Below, piece after piece: positions 35,431 to 50,023 of a DNA stretch of 64,000 nucleotides (position 1 is the first letter of the stretch; every line of letters begins with the position of its first letter). Position numbers and translations under genes: made by a program. Source of the DNA: Gibbula magus (Eukaryota; Mollusca; Gastropoda; Trochida; Trochidae); NCBI GenBank assembly GCA_936450465.1, contig OW388296.1, forward strand, positions 32,309,875 through 32,373,874, in the 5' to 3' direction. The notes under the pieces were generated by a model. That model saw nothing but the letters and a program-made list of their open reading frames with translations. It had not been told where the DNA came from and ran no database searches.

Positions 35431-35543
35431 CTGGGCCCATATTTTCGAAGCTCTCTTAGCGCTAAGATAGACTTAAGTCAATGTTAATGTATGGCACTTA
35501 CGACTATCTTAGCGCTAAGTGAGCTTCGAAAATATGGGTCCAG
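35431..35543. mobile_element. 113-bp palindromic MITE
   Basis: CTGGGCCCATATTTTCGAAG at the left and CTTCGAAAATATGGGTCCAG at the right are inverted copies with one mismatch. The inner parts (CTTAGCGCTAAGATAG and CTATCTTAGCGCTAAG) are also paired, so about 40 bp on each side form a long hairpin around a ~33-bp loop. There is no coding capacity. Short hairpin elements of this kind are common non-autonomous DNA transposons. Confidence 0.8.
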
Positions 35544-35669
35544 GAGTTTTCGAGGCTGCCATTTCACAGTTACCATGGCCAAACGTGCATCTTGATATTC
35601 TCGACTATTTTCGTGTTATTCTTATCAATCATTACTGATTGTGACAATACAGTAGTCCAATAAATAAAC

Positions 35670-35870
35670 ATACCCCGTATCTAGAAACTTTCTAGTGCGT
35701 ATCTAGAAACTTTCTAGTGCGTATCTAGAAACTTTCAAGAACGTATCTAGAAACTTTCTAGTGCGTATCTAAAATTTCTAGAAAGTTTCTAGAAATTTCG
35801 AGTTTTTACTTTTTGCGATATATTCACACAATTTTCAGATATTCTGAAACTGCATATTTACTTTGGCATA
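35670..35870 (+). repeat. TTTCTAGAAA-rich element (inverted partner at 61,450-61,640)
   Basis: Units of about 22 bp (GTATCTAGAAACTTTCTAGT) are repeated several times and followed by CGAGTTTTTACTTTTTGCGA and ATTCTGAAACTGCATATTTA. The same series in reverse complement forms 61,450-61,640, so this is a dispersed element and not chance low complexity. TTCTAGAA matches the TTCnnGAA core bound by heat-shock factor, but any such role is speculative. Confidence 0.6.
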
Positions 35871-37312
35871 TTTTGAAAATTTCAATAATATAACTCAACT
35901 AGAACGGCAGAAAATTGATGTTTAGTTTCGTGGTCTCCTCGTTATAACGCGCCTTGTTGAACTGCTCAATGGACAGTCTAATTACAGCAGTCGCTGTACT
36001 TCGCCATGACGGGTTTGTTGTAGCTTGTGAGTAAATTAATGAAGGAAAGTCATCGACTATAACATGAAACTTGTGGATTTATTCAGAGATTTAATTGAAA
36101 CAATGTATAAGCTTCTAAATAAGATCTCATTAATATCGTATTATCGGCTCAAAATTATCATATACAACTTTCAATCAATCAAACTGTGACAAATGTTTAT
36201 CAAACAACTGATAATAGTTTTTTTGTAAAGTATGTGGAGTAACTATTCCACTTTTCTTATCTTAATAAATGATAAACAAGGTATTTTATTAAACGGACAT
36301 CACTATGCTCCTAATTTTGCAATGAAATGTCCTGTTATTAGTATTGATATTAAGCTGTTGTTAAGCTATTTGTTTAGTTCTACAATTGTTCGCTTTCTCC
36401 CAATGGCGATTGTTTTAGAATTTTAAAGACGTGTACACTGATAAAATGGTATCTTCATTACATCTTACCAATGCTTTCAACAGCGGAGAAAGGAAACGAC
36501 TTAATCATGTCACGTGTACCGTACGGCAAGAAAGACAATGAAGGATGGCATAAAACACATATGCAATCACGCTAGTCAGGGCGACTGTACATTAATTCAT
36601 TCATTGATATGGCGGTAAAACATGTTATTATTTTCCCTTTGTTTATTACGAAAGACCAGTTCACCGACACCAACTGATATGAAGAGGCATCCAAGTTTTT
36701 AGGTGCTGCCTCAAGCCAACAACTAACTCAGCTTTCTTCATACATCAAAAGGTCGGCCATCGTCAATATAAAACTCCAAAAACATAGAAAGCTTAAACTT
36801 AAACCGATCCCTCCTCCTATCTCTAACTTACCGTAACTCATTCCAAATATCAATATTTCTATCCCCTCACTATTTATCACGGCAACATTTACAAGTTATA
36901 TAAAGCTACAAACTCAAAAACTGTTATAATTGCTCAAGTTGGCGAGATGACAGGCGTAAAATACAAAATAAATAATCAAATCAAAACAAATTTAAATCTT
37001 AGCATAGACGAGATTCAAAAGTGAAATTCTCAAATAGTAATATAAACAACCTGTTGAAACCTCGTTCTCAACGTTGGAAACTGTACAATGTTAGCATATG
37101 TACTGTTATAAGGTAGTTTTCGGTTTATAAAGTCCTCCAACTTCGGAAATATACAATATTACAATTTAAGCGATATGTTGCCTTTTCATTGTACTAACCA
37201 AAGTCACATGACCGCTATATACCTCGAAAAAGTTTGGCGATAAACAAAGGACTGGCGTTTACATAAAACAAATTACAGCAAATGAAGTATACACGAAATC
37301 ATGTGGGCTTTT
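35871..37312. other. non-coding stretch left of the satellite
   Basis: I recognise no gene or repeat here. A 64-codon frame (36,232-36,426) lacks any feature. Confidence 0.4.
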
Positions 37313-40300
37313 GTCCGTACACCATATAAGTATGTAGTTCACACCCAGTATAGATCCTCCCCTGTACATGTATATAAGTATGTAGTTCACAACCAGTATA
37401 GATCCTCCCCTCTACATGTATATAAGTACGTAGTTCACAACCAGTATAGATCCTCCCCCCTCTACATGTATATAAGTATGTAGTTCACAACCAGTATAGA
37501 TCCTCCCCTCTACATGTATATAAGTATGTAGTTCACACCCAGTATAGATCCTCCCCTCTACATGTATATAAGTATGTAGTTCACAACCAGTATAGATCCT
37601 CCCCTCTACATGTATATAAGTACGTAGTTCACAACCAGTATAGATCCTCCCCTCCACATGTATATAAGAATGTAGTTCACAACCAGTATAGATCCTCCCC
37701 TCTACATGTATATAAGTACGTAGTTCACACCCAGTATAGATCCTCCCCTCTACATGTATATAAGTACGTAGTTCACAACCAGTATAGATCCTCCCCTCTA
37801 CATGTATATAAGTATGTAGTTCACAACCAGTATAGATCCTCCCCTCCACATGTATATAAGAATGTAGTTCACAACCAGTATAGATCCTCCCCTCTACATG
37901 TATATAAGTACGTAGTTCACAACCAGTATAGATCCTCCCCTCTACATGTATATAAGAATGTAGTTCACACCCAGTATAGATCCTCCCCTCTACATGTATA
38001 TAAGTACGTAGTTCACAACCAGTATAGATCCTCCCCTCTACATGTATATAAGAATGTAGTTCACAACCAGTATAGATCCTCCCCTCTACATGTATATAAG
38101 TACGTAGTTCACAACCAGTATAGATCCTCCCCTCCACATGTATATAAGAATGTAGTTCACACCCAGTATAGATCCTCCCCTCTACATGTATATAAGAATG
38201 TAGTTCACACCCAGTATAGATCCTCCCCTCTACATGTATATAAGAATGTAGTTCACACCCAGTATAGATCCTCCCCTCTACATGTATATAAGAATGTAGT
38301 TCACAACCAGTATAGATCCTCCCCTCTACATGTATATAAGTACGTAGTTCACAACCAGTATAGATCCTCCCCTTCTACATGTATATAAGAATGTAGTTCA
38401 GACCCAGTATAGATCCTCCCCTCCACATGTATATAAGAATGTAGTTCACAACCAGTATAGATCCTACCTTCTACATGTATATAAGTACGTAGTTCACAAC
38501 CAGTATAGATCCTCCCCCCTCTACATGTATATAAGAATGTAGTTCACACCCAGTATAGATCCTCCCCTCTACATGTATATAAGAATGTAGTTCACAACCA
38601 GTATAGATCCTCCCCTCTACATGTATATAAGTACGTAGTTCACAACCAGTATAGATCCTCCCCTTCTACATGTATATAAGTATGTAGTTCAGACCCAGTA
38701 TAGATCCTCCCCTCCACATGTATATAAGAATGTAGTTCACAACCAGTATAGATCCTACCTTCTACATGTATATAAGTACGTAGTTCACAACCAGTATAGA
38801 TCCTCCCCCCTCTACATGTATATAAGAATGTAGTTCACAACCAGTATAGATCCTCCCCTCTACATGTATATAAGTACGTAGTTCACAACCAGTATAGATC
38901 CTACCTTCTACATGTATATAAGTATGTAGTTCAGACCCAGTATAGATCCTCCCCTCCACATGTATATAAGAATGTAGTTCACAACCAGTATAGATCCTAC
39001 CTTCTACATGTATATAAGTACGTAGTTCACAACCAGTATAGATCCTCCCCCCTCTACATGTATATAAGAATGTAGTTCACAACCAGTATAGATCCTCCCC
39101 TCTACATGTATATAAGTATGTAGTTCACACCCAGTATAGATCCTCCCCTCTACATGTATATAAGAATGTAGTTCACAACCAGTATAGATCCTCCCCTCCA
39201 CATGTATATAAGTATGTAGTTCACAACCAGTATAGATCCTCCCCTCTACATGTATATAAGTACGTAGTTCACAACCAGTATAGATCCTCCCCCCTCTACA
39301 TGTATATAAGTACGTAGTTCACAACCAGTATAGATCCTCCCCTCCACATGTATATAAGAATGTAGTTCACAACCAGTATAGATCCTCCCCTCTACATGTA
39401 TATAAGTATGTAGTTCACAACCAGTATAGATCCTCCCCTCTACATGTATATAAGTACGTAGTTCACAACCAGTATAGATCCTCCCCTCCACATGTATATA
39501 AGTACGTAGTTCACAACCAGTATAGATCCTCCCCTCTACATGTATATAAGAATGTAGTTCACAACCAGTATAGATCCTCCCCTCCACATGTATATAAGTA
39601 CGTAGTTCACAACCAGTATAGATCCTCCCCTCTACATGTATATAAGTATGTAGTTCACAACCAGTATAGATCCTCCCCTCTACATGTATATAAGAATGTA
39701 GTTCACAACCAGTATAGATCCTCCCCTCTACATGTATATAAGTATGTAGTTCACAACCAGTATAGATCCTCCCCTCTACATGTATATAAGTACGTAGTTC
39801 ACACCCAGTATAGATCCTCCCCTCCACATGTATATAAGAATGTAGTTCACAACCAGTATAGATCCTCCCCTCTACATGTATATAAGAATGTAGTTCACAA
39901 CCAGTATAGATCCTCCCCTCTACATGTATATAAGAATGTAGTTCACAACCAGTATAGATCCTCCCCTCTACATGTATATAAGTATGTAGTTCACACCCAG
40001 TATAGATCCTCCCCTCTACATGTATATAAGTACGTAGTTCACACCCAGTATAGATCCTCCCCTCCACATGTATATAAGAATGTAGTTCACACCCAGTATA
40101 GATCCTCCCCTCTACATGTATATAAGTACGTAGTTCACACCCAGTATAGATCCTCCCCTCCACATGTATATAAGAATGTAGTTCACAACCAGTATAGATC
40201 CTACCTTCTACATGTATATAAGTACGTAGTTCACAACCAGTATAGATCCTCCCCTCCACATGTATATAAGAATGTAGTTCACACCCAGTATAGATCCTCC

Positions 40301-43300
40301 CCTCTACATGTATATAAGTACGTAGTTCACAACCAGTATAGATCCTCCCCTCTACATGTATATAAGTACGTAGTTCACAACCAGTATAGATCCTCCCCTC
40401 CACATGTATATAAGAATGTAGTTCACAACCAGTATAGATCCTCCCCTCTACATGTATATAAGTACGTAGTTCACACCCAGTATAGATCCTCCCCTCCACA
40501 TGTATATAAGTACGTAGTTCACAACCAGTATAGATCCTCCCCTCTACATGTATATAAGAATGTAGTTCACAACCAGTATAGATCCTCCCCTCCACATGTA
40601 TATAAGTACGTAGTTCACAACCAGTATAGATCCTCCCCTCCACATGTATATAAGAATGTAGTTCACAACCAGTATAGATCCTCCCCTCTACATGTATATA
40701 AGTATGTAGTTCACAACCAGTATAGATCCTCCCCTCTACATGTATATAAGTACGTAGTTCACAACCAGTATAGATCCTCCCCTCCACATGTATATAAGTA
40801 CGTAGTTCACAACCAGTATAGATCCTCCCCTCTACATGTATATAAGAATGTAGTTCACAACCAGTATAGATCCTCCCCTCCACATGTATATAAGTACGTA
40901 GTTCACAACCAGTATAGATCCTCCCCTCTACATGTATATAAGTATGTAGTTCACAACCAGTATAGATCCTCCCCTCTACATGTATATAAGAATGTAGTTC
41001 ACAACCAGTATAGATCCTCCCCTCTACATGTATATAAGTATGTAGTTCACAACCAGTATAGATCCTCCCCTCTACATGTATATAAGTACGTAGTTCACAC
41101 CCAGTATAGATCCTCCCCTCCACATGTATATAAGAATGTAGTTCACAACCAGTATAGATCCTCCCCTCTACATGTATATAAGAATGTAGTTCACAACCAG
41201 TATAGATCCTCCCCTCTACATGTATATAAGAATGTAGTTCACAACCAGTATAGATCCTCCCCTCTACATGTATATAAGTATGTAGTTCACACCCAGTATA
41301 GATCCTCCCCTCTACATGTATATAAGTACGTAGTTCACACCCAGTATAGATCCTCCCCTCCACATGTATATAAGAATGTAGTTCACACCCAGTATAGATC
41401 CTCCCCTCTACATGTATATAAGTACGTAGTTCACACCCAGTATAGATCCTCCCCTCCACATGTATATAAGAATGTAGTTCACAACCAGTATAGATCCTAC
41501 CTTCTACATGTATATAAGTACGTAGTTCACAACCAGTATAGATCCTCCCCTCCACATGTATATAAGAATGTAGTTCACACCCAGTATAGATCCTCCCCTC
41601 TACATGTATATAAGTACGTAGTTCACAACCAGTATAGATCCTCCCCTCTACATGTATATAAGTACGTAGTTCACAACCAGTATAGATCCTCCCCTCCACA
41701 TGTATATAAGAATGTAGTTCACAACCAGTATAGATCCTCCCCTCTACATGTATATAAGTACGTAGTTCACACCCAGTATAGATCCTCCCCTCCACATGTA
41801 TATAAGTACGTAGTTCACAACCAGTATAGATCCTCCCCTCTACATGTATATAAGAATGTAGTTCACAACCAGTATAGATCCTCCCCTCCACATGTATATA
41901 AGTACGTAGTTCACAACCAGTATAGATCCTCCCCTCTACATGTATATAAGAATGTAGTTCACAACCAGTATAGATCCTCCCCTCTACATGTATATAAGTA
42001 CGTAGTTCACAACCAGTATAGATCCTCCCCTCTACATGTATATAAGAATGTAGTTCACAACCAGTATAGATCCTCCCCTCCACATGTATATAAGTATGTA
42101 GTTCACAACCAGTATAGATCCTCCCCTCTACATGTATATAAGTACGTAGTTCACAACCAGTATAGATCCTCCCCTCTACATGTATATAAGTATGTAGTTC
42201 ACAACCAGTATAGATCCTCCCCTCCACATGTATATAAGAATGTAGTTCACACCCAGTATAGATCCTCCCCTCTACATGTATATAAGTACGTAGTTCACAA
42301 CCAGTATAGATCCTCCCCTCCACATGTATATAAGTATGTAGTTCACAACCAGTATAGATCCTCCCCTCTACATGTATATAAGTACGTAGTTCACAACCAG
42401 TATAGATCCTCCCCTCTACATGTATATAAGTACGTAGTTCACACCCAGTATAGATCCTCCCCTCCACATGTATATAAGAATGTAGTTCACAACCAGTATA
42501 GATCCTCCCCTCTACATGTATATAAGTACGTAGTTCACAACCAGTATAGATCCTCCCCTCCACATGTATATAAGTATGTAGTTCACAACCAGTATAGATC
42601 CTCCCCTCTACATGTATATAAGTACGTAGTTCACAACCAGTATAGATCCTCCCCCCTCCACATGTATATAAGAATGTAGTTCACAACCAGTATAGATCCT
42701 CCCCTCCACATGTATATAAGTATGTAGTTCACACCCAGTATAGATCCTCCCCTCCACATGTATATAAGAATGTAGTTCACAACCAGTATAGATCCTCCCC
42801 TCTACATGTATATAAGAATGTAGTTCACACCCAGTATAGATCCTCCCCTCTACATGTATATAAGTACGTAGTTCACAACCAGTATAGATCCTCCCCTCCA
42901 CATGTATATAAGTATGTAGTTCACAACCAGTATAGATCCTCCCCTCTACATGTATATAAGTACGTAGTTCACAACCAGTATAGATCCTCCCCTCTACATG
43001 TATATAAGTACGTAGTTCACACCCAGTATAGATCCTCCCCTCCACATGTATATAAGAATGTAGTTCACAACCAGTATAGATCCTCCCCTCTACATGTATA
43101 TAAGTACGTAGTTCACAACCAGTATAGATCCTCCCCTCCACATGTATATAAGTATGTAGTTCACAACCAGTATAGATCCTCCCCTCTACATGTATATAAG
43201 TACGTAGTTCACAACCAGTATAGATCCTCCCCCCTCCACATGTATATAAGAATGTAGTTCACAACCAGTATAGATCCTCCCCTCCACATGTATATAAGTA

Positions 43301-45622
43301 TGTAGTTCACACCCAGTATAGATCCTCCCCTCCACATGTATATAAGAATGTAGTTCACAACCAGTATAGATCCTCCCCTCTACATGTATATAAGTACGTA
43401 GTTCACAACCAGTATAGATCCTCCCCTCTACATGTATATAAGTACGTAGTTCACAACCAGTATAGATCCTCCCCTCTACATGTATATAAGTACGTAGTTC
43501 ACAACCAGTATAGATCCTCCCCTCCACATGTATATAAGAATGTAGTTCACACCCAGTATAGATCCTCCCCTCTACATGTATATAAGTACGTAGTTCACAA
43601 CCAGTATAGATCCTCCCCTCCACATGTATATAAGAATGTAGTTCACAACCAGTATAGATCCTCCCCTCTACATGTATATAAGTACGTAGTTCACAACCAG
43701 TATAGATCCTCCCCTCCACATGTATATAAGAATGTAGTTCACACCCAGTATAGATCCTCCCCTCTACATGTATATAAGTACGTAGTTCACAACCAGTATA
43801 GATCCTCCCCTCCACATGTATATAAGTATGTAGTTCACAACCAGTATAGATCCTCCCCTCTACATGTATATAAGTACGTAGTTCACAACCAGTATAGATC
43901 CTCCCCCCTCCACATGTATATAAGAATGTAGTTCACACCCAGTATAGATCCTCCCCTCTACATGTATATAAGAATGTAGTTCACAACCAGTATAGATCCT
44001 CCCCTCCACATGTATATAAGTATGTAGTTCACACCCAGTATAGATCCTCCCCTCCACATGTATATAAGAATGTAGTTCACAACCAGTATAGATCCTCCCC
44101 TCTACATGTATATAAGTACGTAGTTCACAACCAGTATAGATCCTCCCCTCTACATGTATATAAGTACGTAGTTCACACCCAGTATAGATCCTCCCCTCCA
44201 CATGTATATAAGTATGTAGTTCACAACCAGTATAGATCCTCCCCTCTACATGTATATAAGTACGTAGTTCACAACCAGTATAGATCCTCCCCTCTACATG
44301 TATATAAGAATGTAGTTCACACCCAGTATAGATCCTCCCCTCTACATGTATATAAGTACGTAGTTCACAACCAGTATAGATCCTCCCCTCCACATGTATA
44401 TAAGAATGTAGTTCACAACCAGTATAGATCCTCCCCTCTACATGTATATAAGAATGTAGTTCACAACCAGTATAGATCCTCCCCTCTACATGTATATAAG
44501 TACGTAGTTCACAACCAGTATAGATCCTCCCCTCCACATGTATATAAGAATGTAGTTCACAACCAGTATAGATCCTCCCCTCTACATGTATATAAGTACG
44601 TAGTTCACAACCAGTATAGATCCTCCCCTCTACATGTATATAAGTACGTAGTTCACACCCAGTATAGATCCTCCCCTTCTACATGTATATAAGTACGTAG
44701 TTCACAACCAGTATAGATCCTACCTTCTACATGTATATAAGTACGTAGTTCACAACCAGTATAGATCCTCCCCTCTACATGTATATAAGTACGTAGTTCA
44801 CACCCAGTATAGATCCTCCCCTCCACATGTATATAAGTACGTAGTTCACAACCAGTATAGATCCTCCCCTCTACATGTATATAAGAATGTAGTTCACAAC
44901 CAGTATAGATCCTCCCCTCTACATGTATATAAGTACGTAGTTCACAACCAGTATAGATCCTCCCCTCCACATGTATATAAGTATGTAGTTCACAACCAGT
45001 ATAGATCCTCCCCTCCACATGTATATAAGTATGTAGTTCACAACCAGTATAGATCCTCCCCTCTACATGTATATAAGTACGTAGTTCAGACCCAGTATAG
45101 ATCCTCCCCTCCACATGTATATAAGTATGTAGTTCACAACCAGTATAGATCCTCCCCTCTACATGTATATAAGTACGTAGTTCACAACCAGTATAGATCC
45201 TCCCCTCCACATGTATATAAGTATGTAGTTCACAACCAGTATAGATCCTCCCCTCTACATGTATATAAGTATGTAGTTCAGACCCAGTATAGATCCTCCC
45301 CTCCACATGTATATAAGTATGTAGTTCACAACCAGTATAGATCCTCCCCTCTACATGTATATAAGTATGTAGTTCACAACCAGTATAGATCCTCCCCTCT
45401 ACATGTATATAAGTATGTAGTTCACACCCAGTATAGATCCTCCCCTCCACATGTATATAAGTATGTAGTTCACACCCAGTATAGATCCTCCCCTCTACAT
45501 GTATATAAGTACGTAGTTCACAACCAGTATAGATCCTCCCCTCCACATGTATATAAGAATGTAGTTCACAACCAGTATAGATCCTCCCCTCTACATGTAT
45601 ATAAGTATGTAGTTCACAACCA
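37313..45622. repeat. 48-bp satellite array, about 170 copies, partly higher-order
   Basis: The monomer contains GTAGTTCACAACCAGTATAG, ATCCTCCCCTCTACATG and TATATAAGTAC. Copies are highly alike and vary at a few sites: TACGTA/TATGTA/GAATGTA, AACCAG/ACCCAG, CTCTAC/CTCCAC, and occasional CCTACCTTC. Some copies have two extra C residues (CCCCCC). From about 39.3 to 42.0 kb the variant order repeats with a period of 27 monomers (1,296 bp); for example CTACCTTC recurs at 40,201 and 41,497. On the minus strand the monomer reads EGRIYTGCELRTYIHV in one frame, creating frames of up to 1,105 codons, broken where the two-base insertions fall. Every copy holds TATATAAG, a good TATA-box match. Nothing indicates translation. 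Confidence 0.95.
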
Positions 45623-46070
45623 TTATTAATTAACTATCAATGTTATGGCATGTATACGGCATTTACGGCCTAGACCATATGATTCGACAATTGGGCCAAT
45701 AGGGGGAAACTGGGCCAATACGGGAAAAGCTGGGCCAATATGAGACAAACTGGGCCAATATGAGTCTGAGCATGCACAGTTGCACATTTGGTGAAACCCG
45801 AAGCTGCCGCTTCAAAACTTTGACCCGTGCTATTTGTCCACAAATCTTGTTTATAATTATTGTTTCAATATAAATGTGATGTCTAGTGTTGTGCAAATAG
45901 AATGAAAAGAAGTTAATTAATAAAATTGTCATTAATTATGTATTTCCGTATTGGCCGAGTTACAGGTCCTCGGTCCGTTGTATTGGCCCTTGACTTCGTC
46001 TCGGGCCAATACAGCGAACCTCGGACCTGTAACTGGGCCAATACGGAAATACTTAATTAATAACATTATA
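45623..46070. mobile_element. insertion within the satellite, with hairpin module
   Basis: The satellite stops within a monomer and resumes at 46,071 with GTATAGATCC, so this DNA is inserted. Its ends have short inverted TTATTAATTAA/TTAATTAATAA. It contains a run of GGGCCAATA(T/C) repeats about 19-20 bp apart (45,692-45,762) and a long hairpin at about 45,938-46,050: GTATTTCCGTATTGGCC, GAGTTACAGGTCC and, on the other side, GGACCTGTAACTGGGCCAAT. The hairpin may be a separate MITE nested in the insertion. Two short frames here have no domains. Confidence 0.65.
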
Positions 46071-46348
46071 GTATAGATCCACCCTCTCTTCATGTATATA
46101 AGTATGTAGTTCACAACCAGTATAGATCCTCCCCTCCACATGTATATAAGTATGTAGTTCACAACCAGTATAGATCCTCCCCCTCTACATGTATATACGT
46201 ATGTAGTTCACAACCAGTATAGATCCTCCCCTCTACATGTATATAAGTACGTAGTTCACAACCAGTATAGATCCTCCCCTTCTACATGTATATAAGTAGG
46301 TAGTTCACGCCCAGTATAGATCCTCCCCTCTACATGTATATAGTATAG
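46071..46348. repeat. satellite remnant right of the insertion
   Basis: About six diverged 48-bp monomers continue with TCTTCATGTATATAAGTATG and similar, including single-base changes (TATATACGTATG, GTAGGTAGTTCACG). They are more diverged than the main array, as expected at the edge of a satellite where homogenisation is weak. Confidence 0.85.
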
Positions 46349-46679
46349 ATCAGTGTATATATACATCTTAGTCTGACACTTAGACTGTAAAAATTTCGAA
46401 AACAATTCGAAAAGGAGTCTTTTTTTATACAAATGAAAATTCCATTTCTTAGAGATATGTGTACACCAAATCTCACTGAGATATTCCCCCTTGAACTGTC
46501 TCAACGTTTGTTCAACCCACCCAGTATACATTAACCGTTTATAACAAAGTTATTTTTTTTACCAAATAATTGACGGAAATAGTTGACAAACATGCTTGCA
46601 AACGAACATTTATACAAACTGTTGTAATTATTTCAATATTTTTCATTTTATTTCACACATTTAACAGTATCTTTCATTT
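46349..46679. other. non-coding stretch right of the satellite
   Basis: AT-rich DNA without a recognised feature. The frame that crosses it on the minus strand (46,256-46,531) begins in non-repeat sequence and ends in satellite monomers. Confidence 0.4.
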
Positions 46680-46840
46680 TTATGGAGGGGGCGATTCTGT
46701 TCCAGGGGGAGATTTTATTTCGTGGAGGGGGGAGATTTTATTCTGAGGGGGGAGGATTTGTACCGGTACAAAATCTCCGGGGGGAGATTTTATACCGGGG
46801 GCGATTTTATTTCGTGACACCGGAACTATTTTCCCGGGGA
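46680..46840. repeat. G-rich degenerate tandem repeat with central palindrome
   Basis: GGGGGAGATTTTATTTCG-like units of about 16-22 bp are repeated six to seven times (GGGGGCGATTCTGTTCC, GGGGGGAGATTTTATTC, GGGGGGAGATTTTATACC). A palindrome, GATTTGTACCGGTACAAAATC, lies near 46,756-46,776. The runs of four to six G on one strand could form G-quadruplexes. Frames on both strands are shadows of the repeat. Confidence 0.7.
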
Positions 46841-49267
<2,427 letters not shown>

Positions 49268-49388
49268 GTATTATATCTAGTTTGTGTATATTTTGTAATT
49301 TGTATGTGAGCCGGAAATGTGATGGAAAACATTCAATTAGACATTAGAACATTCAATTGGCCATTAAAGCGTGATATTTCAGATATAT

Positions 49389-49404
49389 GGGGGGGGGGGG
49401 GGGG
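49389..49404 (+). repeat. run of 16 G
   Basis: An uninterrupted G homopolymer. Its length is likely to vary and to be error-prone in sequencing. Confidence 0.9.
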
Positions 49405-49823
49405 TGCAATAACAACTAGGTTGAAGGTAGTGCAATGCACGTGTGACCGAAAATATAACAAAATATTTTCATAGCCTTCTCATAGAGTTCTCATGTGTAT
49501 GGATGCACATTGAAATAGTAAACAAACACCGCATTTCGTTCAGTATAAACATATCCTAGGGAAAATTGTGACAAATGAAAATAAATGTATGCATTTAACA
49601 TTTAATGTGATAAAACAATTATAAAAAACGGTCTTTAATGATTTGTGCTGTGTCTTGCATAATGTGCTTGGCACAAATTCCTTCACCCTTTGGTGGTCAT
49701 GGTAGTTCTCGTCATGATGTAATTACAGGGAGCGGGGGTCATAAACTAATTATCTCGTTCCGACCCTCACTTAATTGTTTGTGCATTTTAGCAAACTTCA
49801 ATGATCACGTAAAATAACATATT

Positions 49824-49836
49824 GTGTATTGTAAAG
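49824..49836 (+). other. target-site duplication at the LINE 3' end
   Basis: GTGTATTGTAAAG is repeated exactly at 55,657-55,669. The two copies flank the complete LINE on the minus strand. Confidence 0.9.
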
Positions 49837-50023
49837 TGAGTGAGTGAGTTATTGTTTAACGCCGCTTCGGCAGTATTGCAGCCATTAGCGGCGAGATATT
49901 TAATTTATTAGCCTAATTTAAAAAAGAAAATTGCAATTGAAAAACAGAACACGGCACGAAGGCCGTAAAAACATCAGCGTATTATCACAAGTTGAATAAA
50001 AGCTGATAGTGAAAAGTTAAAAT

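Noticed and set aside
37412..45546. Long repetitive minus-strand frames (up to 1,105 codons) as protein genes
   Set aside because: They follow from a 48-bp satellite unit that is a multiple of three; frames break at CC insertions, and monomer changes are not biased to preserve residues.
37313..45622. CRISPR array
   Set aside because: The 48-bp units are contiguous with no unique spacers, and the DNA is eukaryotic.
45663..46162. Frames of 76-89 codons in the satellite insertion
   Set aside because: No domain; they run across hairpin and tandem-repeat DNA.
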